Shown: positions 46,896 to 58,024, counted from the stretch's first letter. The stretch is DNA of 64,000 nucleotides from Silene latifolia (GCF_048544455.1 NC_133532.1:12340948-12404947); one strand, 5' to 3'. Notes: generated from the sequence alone by a model not told the origin. A program made the numbers and translations.

Positions 46896-49800
46896 GTCTG
46901 TGCAGGTCATATGCGTATTTCGGTCATATGTTTGTCTTTTGACATTCGTTGCATATTATGTTTAATTCAAAGGTGTTGTATTACTTCTTTATGCATTGAT
47001 TTACGTATGTGTTGGTCTGGCGTAAGTTACCCAATCTTATGATGTAAAGAGTGGCACTATGATGAGTATGAGTTCGGTGGGGAGGACATGAGTTATATGT
47101 GATTATGATAGATGGTGGAAAAAGAAAAGGAAGATTGGTATAGTTTATTGAAGCATGGCGCACGTTTTGCGAGACGGGATGAGTGATATGATTGTGTGTT
47201 GAGTAATGTAAAAATAAGTGAATATAGGCAAGGGATGATGTGAGTATAATGAGCGTGAGAATGAAAAGATTGACAGTAAGAATGTGGATAGTGGCAGCTT
47301 GAGATGTGTAAAGAGTTATGGGAGGAAATGGTTAGGAGTCGTGTGGGTTATGGATTTATGTAGTGAAAGTTCGTTTAAAGGGGTTGAGAAGAGTAATATA
47401 TAGTGAACTTTGTGGAGACATGTCGCGAGGTGTATTTGTAGACAGTGAGTGAGTTTGGGAGGTTTGGTTTATTAAAAGATGAAACTATTGTGTGATTTCC
47501 TTGGGTAATTAACGGTATTAAATGAATTCTGATTTCTAGAGATGTAAAAAGGGGGATGCAATTGTTTGAACATTAAACGTTGGTTCTATGGATAGATTAG
47601 TGGCAAGTATGAGTGATAGCATAATAAGAGAAGATCCATGGTAAGAAAGAGTGAGATGATGTCGGTAGAAAATAATGGAATTAAGTTTTGGAGCAACGAA
47701 GGGGTAACCAGATTTCTAAAGAGTTAGCTAGAAGGAATAAGGAGTTGAACTATTAATTGGTATTATTGAGTGTAAAGAGAAAAGAAGGATAAAAGTAAGC
47801 TGAGGAAAATGTTCACCGGAGCTGTGTGATATAAAGATAAGAAATCATCGAAATATGTGATGGTATCACGAGGATGATAGCTAAAGGTTATATAGGAGTT
47901 TCAGGGCAACATGATTGGTAATGAGTTTCGAGGAATAAAGGGAGTAAGAAGTTGGTGGAGTATTGGCACGATACGAGATATTTGGTGGAGAGTTGGATGA
48001 CAATACAAATAAGATAGCATTGGGAATAATGTTGAGGTAATTTTGTGGATGGGTTTGATGTTCGTTATTTGCAATATTAACCAAAAATAGGAGAAAAACC
48101 ATGTTATTTTGATATGAGTGTAAGAGATTTGATATACGAGCAGCGGTGGCGTTGTGGTGTTATCACTAATGGCTAAGAGTGATGGAATATTAGAAAGGTA
48201 GCAATTCTAAAGAGGTTGATTTGGTAGGGACCCGATTGTTGTGTATGATTGTGAGAGGGTATAAGATGTGGTTAGATGAGGCGGACGCTATTAGTTGAAT
48301 AGTGAAGGTGTGATTATATTTGGCAGGAAGTGATGGTTGTGCGAATGGGGGAATATGTTATGAGGGGCATATGAGTTAAACTCGGGCGGCAGGTAACCTA
48401 TTTCGAGTGGTGACTTACGTGGTCAGGATTGACTAGTTGGTTGTGATTACGGGTCTGTGATTTGTGTAAATGTTTGTGTGAGGTTCTGACCTCACAAGAA
48501 GTGGTATGGTATGATAATTATGAAATTGTTTTATGAATGTTCGGTAATATATATGTTGGACACGGTAATTTAATTTAATGATATCCAAAAAGGTAATAAT
48601 TTGATTGATCGGACATGGCTAGTTATAATTTTATGTGTATTGATAACACATGTGTATTCCGGGAAATGGTAGAGTTGATGTTCATGAGATGCTTATCTGT
48701 TTATCCATATAATATGTTGCGTGGTGATTTAATAAAGTGGATTTGAGTAAGTTTTTCTTGTCTGAGAAGTTATGCTAAGTCACTATTTATGGGAATTGTA
48801 TGCAGTTGTGATGTCTATCGGTGTGGTTGTGGTGCCTCGGGTGGTGATCCGGGCACGGTACATAGTGTTGTGATGCGGGTATTTTCGCACTACGGTGTGG
48901 CTGTTGGTGGCGGTGTTGTGATGCCGTCACCGGTTGTGGTGGAGTAGGCAGGATGATTATGATTCGGGTTTCGAAAGTACATACCAGTTATGCATAGATT
49001 GTTGTTTTGTTTGATGTTGCTCTCTGCGAGTGTCAGTTTGTGCTGATAGACAGTTGTCTTGCTTATTCATGTTTTCTTTACCAGGTTAAGTTGGGAATGA
49101 GGTAGAGTATGATGTGAAATAGAGTTGTAATATGTTTCGTTGTTGTCATGGGATAGTGATAATCTGTTGATGGGACACGGTTGTGAGAGGTTGTTACGGT
49201 AATTTTGATCTTGTTTTCAGATGAGACATCGGTAGACATGGTAATGGAAAATGATTCGTGGAACATGTGTTGTAATGAGCTGAAAGCGGCAGGTAGTTCA
49301 TAATCTTTTGTTGAGACAATGAGTGTAGGGTGTTGGGGAAATTAGTGTCATGTTAAGTTGTGTATGAATTTTGCGGTAATGAAAGAAAGAACTTGAGGAT
49401 CTAGTGTGCGTGTACGTAACGAGTGCGGACCGTGAGTTATGCTTTTGGGAGATAAGTGCCTTACGTAGAGAGTATGTTGTTTGGCAGTAATAATGAAGAG
49501 TGGGTATGGTGATTTGCTACGAGTTTATGGTATAGGTTAGGTGCGCTGCCGAATGAGTTGAGGAATGGGAAATGTTTATGTATGGGAGCCTTGGATATAA
49601 GAATGGTGAGTGTTTGGTACAGAGGGTAATGAGATATAGATATGGTTTGGTATTAGTGAGTTACGAGGACGTAACATTTGTCTTAAGAGGAGTAGGATGC
49701 GATAAGACAGATTTTGATGGTTGTACATATGGTAATATATTCGGAAGTTGAGTCTTGATGTAGAATAAAAGATCGATTCGTGTTGTGGGTGATTTTATTA

Positions 49801-49896
49801 AAGGTCATGACCGTGCTTGTAGTAGCGTGATGTTTAGAAGTGTGAGAATATGTCGCTAGTGTTGACAGTTGGATGATGAGGTTACGAGTGTGAGTA

Positions 49897-49950
49897 AACT
49901 TCGAGGACGAAGTTCCTTTTAAGGGTGGTAGAATGTAACATCCCGTTTGA
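49897..49950 (+). repeat. Fossil 3' signature inside the nested element
   Basis: AACTTCG-AGGA-CGAAGTT followed by CCTTTTAAGG and, 19 bases after the hairpin, TGTAACATCCCG, which looks like an LTR start. The same arrangement recurs at 50221-50258 before the true 3' LTR. The 320 bp between may be the worn start of an earlier LTR. Confidence 0.6.
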
Positions 49951-50257
49951 TGTCTATGGGTGTCTTGGTATTGGATTTGATAGTTGATGATATTATGGAG
50001 CTAGCAGCATTAGAGGATGGTAGTTGGTTATGTATGGAGTTGGTGTCGTGAGAGATATATATGTGGTAGATACGATATAGTGAGTCATGTTGTGGAAGTA
50101 AACATAGTTGGTGGAGTGGGTGTTAAGAGTTCATGTTCTATGTTCGGTCGAGTTCTTGAGTCCTTAGCTAAGTTGTTGTGTCTTGGTTGAGTCTGTATGG
50201 TTGTTTTTATGTATGGGTTGAACTTCGGGGACGAAGTTCCTTTTAAGGAGGGAAGAC

Positions 50258-51609
50258 TGTAATACTCCGTATTTATGAGTCTTTGGGTACTCTATCGAGT
50301 AGGCCTTACTCTGTCGAGTAAGGGTAAGTTGTGTTTTAGAATAGTTTCTGACCTGTTGGGTACTCGATCGAGTAGTTGGGGTACTCGATCGAGTAAGGGG
50401 GTACTCGATCGAGTACCTTGGGTACTCGATCGAGTGTCCGGTTTTACGGGGAGTTTTCTCGGGTTTTGTTAATTATGCGATTAAGGTATTTAAACATATT
50501 CGTCATTGTTTTAATTCACTTTTACAAAACCTAAAACCCTGTTTAAGAGAGAAAGCAGCCACTTCATCTTCCTAATCGCATTCTTAGCAATTCCCGGAGT
50601 TCAGACGGTTGGTTCTTGTCGTTTTCCGTGTCGTTGGATTCCTTGCGTCGAGGGTAAGCTTTTAATATAGTTTTTATAATGTTTCGTTAAGATTGGTTAA
50701 ACCCTAATTTAGGAATTGGGGGTTTTGGTGTGTAGTTTGTGATGTGTAGTCTTTATGTGCTGTATGATAGGAGGAGAATTCGTAGAGGAGCCGTTTTGAT
50801 ACTGTTGTAGATACCGTCTGCGTGTTGTGCTTTCGGTAGGATTTCCTACTCGTATTAGTCCCATAATGGGATATTGGTGATGTGCGGTAGTTAGTTGTTT
50901 GATATGATGATTGTGATTGTGATTGTGATTGTGGTTGTGTTTGTTGATGGTTCTCGAGATGCGTTCTCGGCTGAGTGGAGTCACTTGCGGGAGTGGCTTC
51001 ACGCCCTAGTTTCGCCCTTCGTGGAACCCGCCACGGAAGGGGATGTGCACATTAATGGGACAGGGTTATCGCTCGTATGATGAGCGGGGCTTAGGTGGGA
51101 ACGGTGCGGTCCCCCAGCGTGGCGGTGGGTCCGGTGGACGGTCGTATTGAGACGATGGGAGTTGGTGGTGTGTGTGTGTGTGTGTGTGATTCGGTTCAAT
51201 TTGTCTGTTTATCTTATTGTTGATATATGCATTGAATTGTGTGATTAATCGACCCGTTTAAATGTTTTAAAAATTGTGGTGATCCATTCGGGGGTGGTGA
51301 GCAGTTATTGAGCAGGTGTGATATGACGCGTATGGGATAGCTGGGATGAGTCATCACGTGGCAGTTGGAAGTCTTCCGATGTGTCAGACGAAGTCTAGTA
51401 GCTTTGATAGTTTTAGCTGTAGACCATATGAGAACCTTGTAATTCCTTTTGTTAGTTTTGGTTTGAACATGTAAACACTTAATCTATATTTACTTTAAAA
51501 GTACGTTTCTTTATTGTCTTATGATATTCAGTACCTCGGGCAACCGAGATGGTAGTATCCTTATACCTGAGTGGTCCTGGTAAAGCACTTGGAGTATGGG
51601 GGTGTTACA
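50258..51609 (+). repeat. 3' LTR of the nested element
   Basis: 1,352 bp, the partner of 44505-45861. The palindrome array is repeated at 50288-50436 with the same spacing. It ends GGGTGTTACA next to AAGAG. Confidence 0.9.
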
Positions 51610-53875
51610 AAGAGCGTCAATCTCGAGTCTCATAGCTTCCCTCCATTCGGACACCTGCATAGCATCATTAAACGATTTAGGCTCGTGGTGGTTAGTCACG
51701 GCCGACAAGAAAATTTGATGGTTAGGAGAAAATTTCGAATTAGTAAAAAATTTGGTGATTGGAAACCTCGTACCTGAAGACGATGATGATGCGGTGAGAT
51801 AGTGAGATGAGGGACGGGTCTTGGGTTGAACGAAACCCTTTAAGTTCGTGTTTGGTTTCTTCAGACGATGGCCGCGACCCAAGATAGGTGGGTCGGTTGA
51901 GGTGTTGGTTGTGGGTTGGTCAGTGGCAGGCGTTGGTTGAGGTGATGAGGGGGATGTCGAAGGGGTTGTGTCGGAGGTTGGGGGAGTAGGAGAGTGTGTT
52001 TTTGGGTTAGGGTCGAGCTGATCATGGGTTTGTTTGATGAGTATAAGTTGATCCACGGGTGTAAGATCGTCTGATATGAAGGAAATGGTATGACCATTGT
52101 CATCGTGAGAGTCAAGATTTTTGTAAGGGAAGGTGTTTTCAATAAAGACCACATCACGGGATGCAAAGTAAGTCCCGGTGTCTAAATCGTAGAGACGCCA
52201 ACCCTTTTTACCAAAAGGGTATCCAATGAAAATGCATTTGCGACTGCGGGATGCAAACTTTTCATGGGAGCGATTTATATTTTTCGCATAGCAGAGACAA
52301 CCAAAGACGCGAAGATTTTCCAGCGGTGGATTTTTGTTAAAAAGCATTTCGTAAGGAGTTTTGCCGTGAAGGAGAGGGGTCGGGGTTCGATTAATTAAAT
52401 GAACGGCAGTTAGGACACACTCGCCCCAAAATAAAACAGGTAAGTTGGCTTGAAAAAGGAGTGAACGGGCAACATTAAGAATGTGTCGATGTTTGCGCTC
52501 AACCCGCTCGTTTTGTTGGGGTGTGTCGACATTGGAGGTTTGAAAAATGATGCCATTGGTATTAAAAAAACGAGTAAGACTTGTAAATTCGGAGCCATTA
52601 TCGCTCTGTAAAATTTTAATTTTCTTGTGAAATTGACGTTCCGTCATATCGAAGAAATTTAATAAAGTTTGTTGAGTATCACTTTTATGTCGTAAAAGAT
52701 AAACCCAAGTTGAACGGGAAAAATCATCGACTAGAGTTAAAAAATATCGAGACCCACATGATCCGTTTTCGGAATATGGGCCCCAAAGATCACAATGAAC
52801 GAGATCAAAAATAGAGTTTGCTTTATTCGAACTTAAATTAAAATGTTCGCGTGTCTGTTTTGCACGAAGGCAAATTTCACACGCGCGGCTATGAAAATTG
52901 TTGCGACAATGTTTAGAAAGAAAAGGCATAGAATTAAAAATTTGTGAAGAGGGATGCCCCAACCTCCGGTGCCAAAGCTCAGCTGAGTTAACTGTCCCAA
53001 CCGTACACACCGTTGCTTTATTATTTCGAACGCCCGTCAGATAGTAGAGTCCCTCACTTTGCTCACCCGCACCAATCACTATCTTCGAGGAACGGTCCTG
53101 TATGAGGCAAAGTTTGTGAGAAAATTGAATAGTGAGCGTATTATCCGATAGGAGACTAGATACAGAAATTAAGTGACATGTCAAATTGGAGGCATATAAC
53201 ACGTCTTTTAAAACTAATCTATTAGATAATATTATATCTCCACATTGAGCTGCAGTAGTTAAATCTCTATTAGGGAGACCGACTGACAATGGCGTAATAT
53301 TTCTAATGTTCGAAAAATGCGGTAAATAACCTGACAGATGATGAGATGCGCCCGTATCAATTATCCAATACGAAAAAGGAAGATTAGGAACATTACCGTG
53401 TAAATGGTCAGACGAGCTTGCTTTATGCGAGTGCCATAACCGAGTTATTTCCGCAAGTTCAGTCGGATTAATTAAGGTTATTAAAATCCACATTGTCCAT
53501 AGTCGGGAGCGTGGAAGAGGAAGAAGCAGCAGGAACAGCCGGTGACCCTTGTCCCGCCGTCGGGTTAACCTGACCAGTGGCCATATGGATGCGAGGAGTA
53601 GCCCCTTGGGTTATAAGCTGGATCACTCTTCTCTATTTCTCCGATGTGGGAGACATACATGTGATTCTTCACACGCCCCCTCACATGTAAGGTCTCCTTT
53701 CGATCAATCGACAGGAACGCCGCAATTTTTCGAACCTGTTTCGTGGCGCAGGAACGTCGTCGTTTTTTCGGACCTGCCGAATAGTGGCCCAGTCTTTCAT
53801 CGGACGAGAACATCGTCGCTTTTCGGACCCGTCTTCGCCTCACAACCCAGGACTAAACCTTGGGCTCTGATACCA

Positions 53876-54112
53876 TGTTAAACGAGAGACAATTGATAGA
53901 AGTAGAATGAATGTTCTTATTATTGAATCGTGTATCAACAGAGTATACAGACAACCTATTTATACTAAATATGCAAGCGATATTTACGGGAAGGAATAAG
54001 CTAAATATTAACATAATATACGGAAACAATTTCATTCCTTGAATGAAATATATGTTGCGTGATTTGCTTGATACGCACAATCTTCGTGTAACGGCTAGTG
54101 TATAGTCCAATA
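53876..54112 (-). repeat. 5' LTR of copia D
   Basis: 237 bp. On the minus strand it is followed by the tRNA-Met primer site at 53858-53875. The GATTT target copy lies outside it. Confidence 0.94.
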
Positions 54113-54117
54113 GATTT

Positions 54118-54393
54118 GGGTTAGTAGTGCAAAGGGTAATACTGAAGTGGTGGTCAGGTGCCGTTGATGAGGGGATGGTAGGAATGTGGTGAGAAGGTGA
54201 CAACGATGCTTTGAATTTGTTAGTGGTTGGGCACACATTTTGGAAAATATGATGATGAATCGAAGTGGATGGATTATTGGGTGAGATAGTGATAAAAGCT
54301 ATGAGTTGTTTATCTTTAGTTTATGGGTTTGCTTGAATTGAGGGTAAAAGAGTGGAATGAGTAGAGGAGTGATATGTGAGGTGCATTTTTTAT
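54118..54393. other. Intergenic, no gene seen
   Basis: Flank of copia D. It continues across the insertion with the sequence before 42790. A short minus-strand open frame rich in Thr, Pro and Ser is visible, but nothing supports it as a gene. Confidence 0.4.
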
Positions 54394-54531
54394 GTTTGGT
54401 ATAAGAGTAATTATTCACATCCCGAATCTATTATCCCCATGAAGGGATAATACATTACCCACCCTCCCTCATGGCTAATGATTAAGGGAGTAAAACATCT
54501 ACTCAGTAATTATTACTCTTATATGCCAAAC
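54394..54531. mobile_element. Small inverted-repeat element (MITE, 138 bp)
   Basis: GTTTGGTATAAGAGTAATTA on the left faces TAATTATTACTCTTATATGC-CAAAC on the right as an inverted repeat of about 20 bp. The interior is non-coding and has its own short inverted repeat (TTATCCCC...GGGATAA). The superfamily is uncertain because no clear target duplication could be read. Confidence 0.65.
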
Positions 54532-54839
54532 CTATTATCAAAGAGCTCATTACCCCTGTAATTAATTTCCCCAGTAATTATCACTCAAATAAAATTTACC
54601 CAATGATTATTCCATGGATTCCAGGCAAGCCCTAACTAATAATAGTGTTTGGAGTGAATAAAGGTAGAGATATTATGGTCATTTCAATAATTTATTAATT
54701 TAACACAAGTCATAATTTAAGTAGAATGATGATCGGGAATCAAACACATCGGTAAAAGGGAGTACTATGTAATATAGGTGGTAAGAAAGATGTTATAATA
54801 AACAAAATACACACGGTGGTAAATTTACGGTAAATATTA

Positions 54840-55075
54840 CTCCCTCCATTTTTTAATATATGACGTTTTGTTTTTTCGAGGCGAGCCTTTGACTTTAATA
54901 TTTACAAAAATATATTTGGTAAAAAATTATAAAAATTATACCGTTAAATTCCTTATCAAAAACTCTTTAATATGAGTATACATATCACTATATTTAAGCA
55001 TATAATTTGAGAGATATTGAAGAGAGAAGTGTGTCTCGAAATGTGAGAAAGTCATATATAGAAAAATAGAGGGAG
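54840..55075. mobile_element. Stowaway-type MITE (236 bp)
   Basis: The left end is CTCCCTCCATTTTTTAATAT and the right end in reverse is CTCCCTCTATTTTTCTATAT, both continuing into ATATGAC. It is flanked by TA at 54838-54839 and 55076-55077. The interior is AT-rich and non-coding. Confidence 0.88.
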
Positions 55076-55077
55076 TA

Positions 55078-55810
55078 TATGGTAATTTCTAATTTTTCCT
55101 TTATTTATAATTAAGGAAAGTCGTGTAATTTTTTCCCCGATTTATTTAAGTTTCCAAATTCCAAATTATGACCGCATCCTAAGATTTAAATTATCTTTTT
55201 AAGTTAATTAATATTATAATATTATATATTATATTTTGAATTTTTATACATCTAAAACTATATACTTCTTCCATTCAATCATTTGTATACATTTCTAGAA
55301 TTTTGTATGAGTTGTCTTTTAATCAAATTTTATAAAATTGATCGGAATGAATGTAATAATGAAATTTTATATATTTATGTCATTCATCAAAGTCCCTAAT
55401 TTCCGATTTTTATATATATAGTAAGAACCTAATAGATTTTACAACAATGCTTTTGTATGTACGGCGGTCTTTTCCGTGTTTTTAACAACAAAAAAATGAC
55501 CACGTTTGAAAAAAAAATGATCATTTTTTAATCATAAAAAGTGATTATATTTAGCCAAAAGTAGTCACTACTTGCCAAAAGGTGATCAGATTTTTACTCG
55601 ATGCACATACAACAGCCATAAAGTAGAATTTGTTAGTTTAAATTTACGGTAAATGCACGCGGAAGGTTGGACATACATTTTCCCGAAATACCCAATTTTT
55701 TTATATGGAAAACTTTAAGAGGTCATAACTCATGTTTATGAGCTCAGAAAGTGATATTTTTTTTTTTACAAATTGATCATATTTCCGAAAATACGACTTG
55801 AAAAAAAATT
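55078..55810. other. AT-rich intergenic, no gene seen
   Basis: Very AT-rich, with several A or T runs (for example near 55506 and 55755). A phrase CTTCCATTCAATCATTTGTATACATT near 55267 resembles another worn MITE edge. No ORF is supported. Confidence 0.45.
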
Positions 55811-55815
55811 GTCGA

Positions 55816-56169
55816 TGTAATACTCCACTGAACCGAAGACGTTGTTCGGGTGGGGTACCCCCGTGAAGAGGTCCATTAATAGGCTTAAAATCTGACTAGT
55901 GCTTAAAGGGATTGAAAGTACTACCCATATCAACAAAGTGCACTTTCTTTTCTTGTTATCCATGTACAAGAAATCCACAATTAAGCGTGTTTGGCTGAGA
56001 GTAGTCTTACGATGGGTGACCTCTTGGTAAGATTTCCGGGATACTCATGAGTAAGGACAAATTAAAATGCATTGAAAAGGACCCGTGTTGATTTGTGGGC
56101 CATGTACACAGCCTGACAAGCTACCGCGAGTGACTGCTCCCGACCTTAGATTTGGGCCGTGGTGTTATA
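55816..56169 (+). mobile_element. Cassandra-like solo LTR carrying 5S rRNA sequence
   Basis: 354 bp starting TGTAATACTCC and ending GTGTTATA, flanked by a perfect target duplication GTCGA at 55811-55815 and 56170-56174. Inside, at about 55980-56045, lies sequence derived from the 3' half of plant 5S rRNA. LTR-borne 5S sequence is the defining feature of Cassandra TRIM elements, whose LTRs have this length. No internal domain or second LTR is present, so it is a solo LTR left by recombination. Confidence 0.8.
55980..56045 (+). ncRNA. 5S rRNA-derived segment with pol III promoter boxes
   Basis: AATTAAGCGTGTTTGGCTGA corresponds to the box A region (AAGCGTGCTTGGGCGAGAG in typical plant 5S), GTAGTCTTACGATG to the intermediate element, and GATGGGTGACCTCTTGGTAA to box C. 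The 5' half of 5S is barely recognisable. This is not a ribosomal gene. Whether the retained boxes still drive pol III transcription cannot be told from sequence. Confidence 0.7.
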
Positions 56170-56174
56170 GTCGA

Positions 56175-56680
56175 GTTGGAACTCGTGACCAAAAAATTGT
56201 CGAGTTTGGAACTCGTGACCGAGAAATATGGTCACTCAAAGTTTGTTCGGTCAAAAAAACTTTGACATAAAAAAAGGGCTAGCCACGGGATACAAATATG
56301 ACAATTTTTTTCCAAATCGTAGTTCTCGAAAATATGATCGATTTGAAAAGAATGTGTCACTTTCTGAACTCGTAAACACAAGTTATAGCCTATTAAAGCT
56401 CTCCGGATCAAAAAAATTGCGTATTTCAGGTAAATGTCAAACATCAAGGATACCGCGTGCAATTTCCTTTGTTAAAACCGATGCGAGACATAATGATAAA
56501 GAAGAACGACAAAGAAAGCAATGCACAGATTTACGTGATTCACTAACGCTGTGTTAGTCTCGTCGATAGGGCAGAAGAAAGGACAGTTTTATTAATGTGT
56601 GACGAATTTTACAGATTACTGATTCAGAAGGATATGATATGCATAACTGCTAGGGAGAGTCTTAGAGAGTTTATATAATA
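56175..56680. other. Unassigned stretch with short direct repeat
   Basis: GTCGAGTTGGAACTCGTGACC and GTCGAGTTTGGAACTCGTGACC lie about 34 bp apart right after the solo LTR. A plus-strand open frame of 109 codons (56228-56557) has no motif I recognise and is probably chance. Confidence 0.4.
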
Positions 56681-56938
56681 CTCCCTCCACACCTCACCAA
56701 TGGTAATATTGAGAATCTTGGCACTATTCATGGTCGTAGGGATTCTTCGATATTATTCTTAATCTATAAGACAAAATATAATCATGTGAGATCTTGTTTG
56801 ATTTATCATTATAAATACTATAAGAATATCAAATTTTTATAATTTTTAATAATGTGTAACTAAAGATATTCACGTTGCAAAACGTGTCTCGACAAGTGTG
56901 AAAAAGTCAATGTTACCATTGGTGTGGTATGGAGAGAG
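56681..56938. mobile_element. Stowaway-type MITE (258 bp)
   Basis: The left end is CTCCCTCCACACCTCACCAA and the right end in reverse is CTCTCTCCATACCACACCAA, both followed by TGGTAA. It is flanked by TA at 56679-56680 and 56939-56940. Non-coding. Confidence 0.87.
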
Positions 56939-56974
56939 TACTCTCTAAGACCTAATATAGAACCACCTAAAAAG

Positions 56975-57513
56975 TAGGGCTGAGCAAAATTATACGATAC
57001 GGTTTTATTATACGTATCCAATACGCTATACGAATTTAATTATACGGATTTCCGGATATCCGATACGGATTTCCGGAAATCCGATACGGTTCTTTAAAAA
57101 CCGTATCGGATAAGGATCGGCAAAACATGAAACCGGATATACGGTATCCGATACGGTTGCCTTTTTTCTAGAATAAAATATTAAAATATATACATAAATC
57201 ACAAAATATCCAATATATTGGTGAGTAAACCTTATTAGTATTAAACTTTATAAGTTATTTACTCTTATAACTTTTTAAAACACTTTTAAGTTACTAAAAA
57301 ACCAACAATCACACCCAGAAAAGATAAAAATATATATTAAATTACATAGGTGAGGCTGAAAACCGGATACCGGATATACGGTTTCCGGATATACGGTTTC
57401 CGGATATACAGTTTCCGTATATACGGAAAAACCATATCGGATAAGGATACTAAAAAAGGAGATTTAAAAAACCGGATATCCGATACGGTTTTATCCGTTT
57501 TTGCTCACCCCTA
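56975..57513. mobile_element. Non-autonomous hAT-like element (539 bp)
   Basis: The terminal inverted repeat TAGGGCTGAGCAAAA on the left faces TTTTTGCTCACCCCTA on the right; this TAGGGGTGAGCAAAA terminus is common in plant hAT-type elements. The interior is built of short units around CCGGATATCCGATACGG, and GGATATACGGTTTCC is repeated about three times at 57371-57420. No clear 8-bp target duplication is readable (CTAAAAAG against CTTAGACC). Confidence 0.65.
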
Positions 57514-57940
57514 CTTAGACCTGGCAAAACGGGTCAACGGGTCGGGTTCGGGTCGGGTCAATTCGGGTCTCTCGTTGAGTTTAGGTAATTCGGGTCGGGA
57601 CGGGTCTTCTCGGGTTTCGGGTTTGTTGTCGGATCTGTTTCAGGTCAATCGGGCCGGGTTGTTTCGGGTCGGGTTATTTTCGGGTCAATGAATAATAGAG
57701 AAATAGCCATTTCAAGTCTTTTCGGTTCAATTAGAGTTATATTTTGTCGGGTCATTTTCGGGTTTGGTGGTTTCGGATCGGGTCATTTTCGGGTCGGGCC
57801 AGTACGGGTCAAGAAAGCTTGGGTCATGTTCGGGTCAATTCGGGTTTTCGGATCAAGTTCAGGTGATGTAGTTCGGGTCACTTCGGGTCTCGGGTCAGCT
57901 TTTTTGGGTCGGGTTGCTTTTGTCAGGTCTACCCCTACTA
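57514..57940 (+). repeat. GGGTC-rich degenerate repeat, possible small TIR element
   Basis: About 30 copies of TCGGGTC/TTCGGGTC-type units. The edges TAGACCTGGCAAAACGGGTC (57517) and GTCAGGTCTACCCCTA (near 57925-57938) form a rough inverted repeat, suggesting a small DNA element that starts where the hAT-like one ends. Confidence 0.6.
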
Positions 57941-58024
57941 AAAAGGGCCAAAACAAAACCCTAGCTAGCCCAATACAGATAACAGATACTTTTAGGTTTC
58001 GGGGGCGCCCCAGTACCACCGGAA
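57941..58024. other. Short flank before Athila B
   Basis: 84 bp of unassigned sequence next to the Athila B LTR; no target copy could be checked because the other end lies outside the window. Confidence 0.4.

Larger units (their letters stand above)
45862..50257 (+). other. Non-coding interior of the nested element
   Basis: 4.4 kb without a supported gene. It begins with the tRNA-Met primer site, carries a second palindrome array (46626-46895) and, at 49897-49950, an older copy of the 3' terminal signature. The plus strand is rich in G and T throughout, with few stretches of C. Confidence 0.7.
44505..51609 (+). mobile_element. Non-coding gypsy-like LTR element nested in copia D (7.1 kb)
   Basis: Starts TGTAATACTCC, ends GGGTGTTACA, and has target duplication AAGAG at 44500-44504 and 51610-51614. 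The LTRs are 1,357 bp and 1,352 bp. The primer site TGGTATCAGAGC is at 45865-45876. The polypurine tract (AAGGAGGGAAGA) precedes the 3' LTR at 50258. The 4.4-kb interior has no open frame with a recognisable domain, so it is a large non-autonomous (LARD-like) element that would have needed proteins from elsewhere. The AACTTCG-GGGA-CGAAGTT hairpin plus TTTTAAGG before the polypurine tract is the 3' signature of Tekay-like chromoviruses, which is the likely helper group (inference). It is structurally whole but has no coding capacity. Confidence 0.9.
42795..54112 (-). mobile_element. Ty1/copia element D, split by a nested gypsy-like element
   Basis: Minus-strand copia element with target duplication GATTT at 42790-42794 and 54113-54117. 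The 237-bp LTRs look identical by eye, indicating very recent insertion. The primer site TGGTATCAGAGCCCAAGG lies at 53858-53875. Recognisable parts in element order: protease (WIIDTGASHHLSG) near 53370; integrase about 53000-52200 (WHRRLGHPS, LQSDNGSEF, DTPQQN); reverse transcriptase with YVDD near 43990; RNase H about 43400-43040. A 7.1-kb element occupies 44505-51609. Not every part of the usual set is recognisable; in particular I see no gag domain. It is broken, chiefly by the nested insertion. The lineage is close to copia A (Ale/Retrofit-like, tentative). Confidence 0.92.

Noticed and set aside
53549-53881. Plus-strand 110-codon frame next to the copia D LTR
   Set aside because: It overlaps the leader and primer site of copia D on the opposite strand and has no domain.
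55980-56045. Functional 5S rRNA gene
   Set aside because: Only the 3' half is similar, with several changes, and it lies inside an LTR flanked by a target duplication.
56228-56557. 109-codon plus-strand open frame as a gene
   Set aside because: No recognisable domain, no supporting context, and it sits among MITEs and a solo LTR; chance is the simplest explanation.
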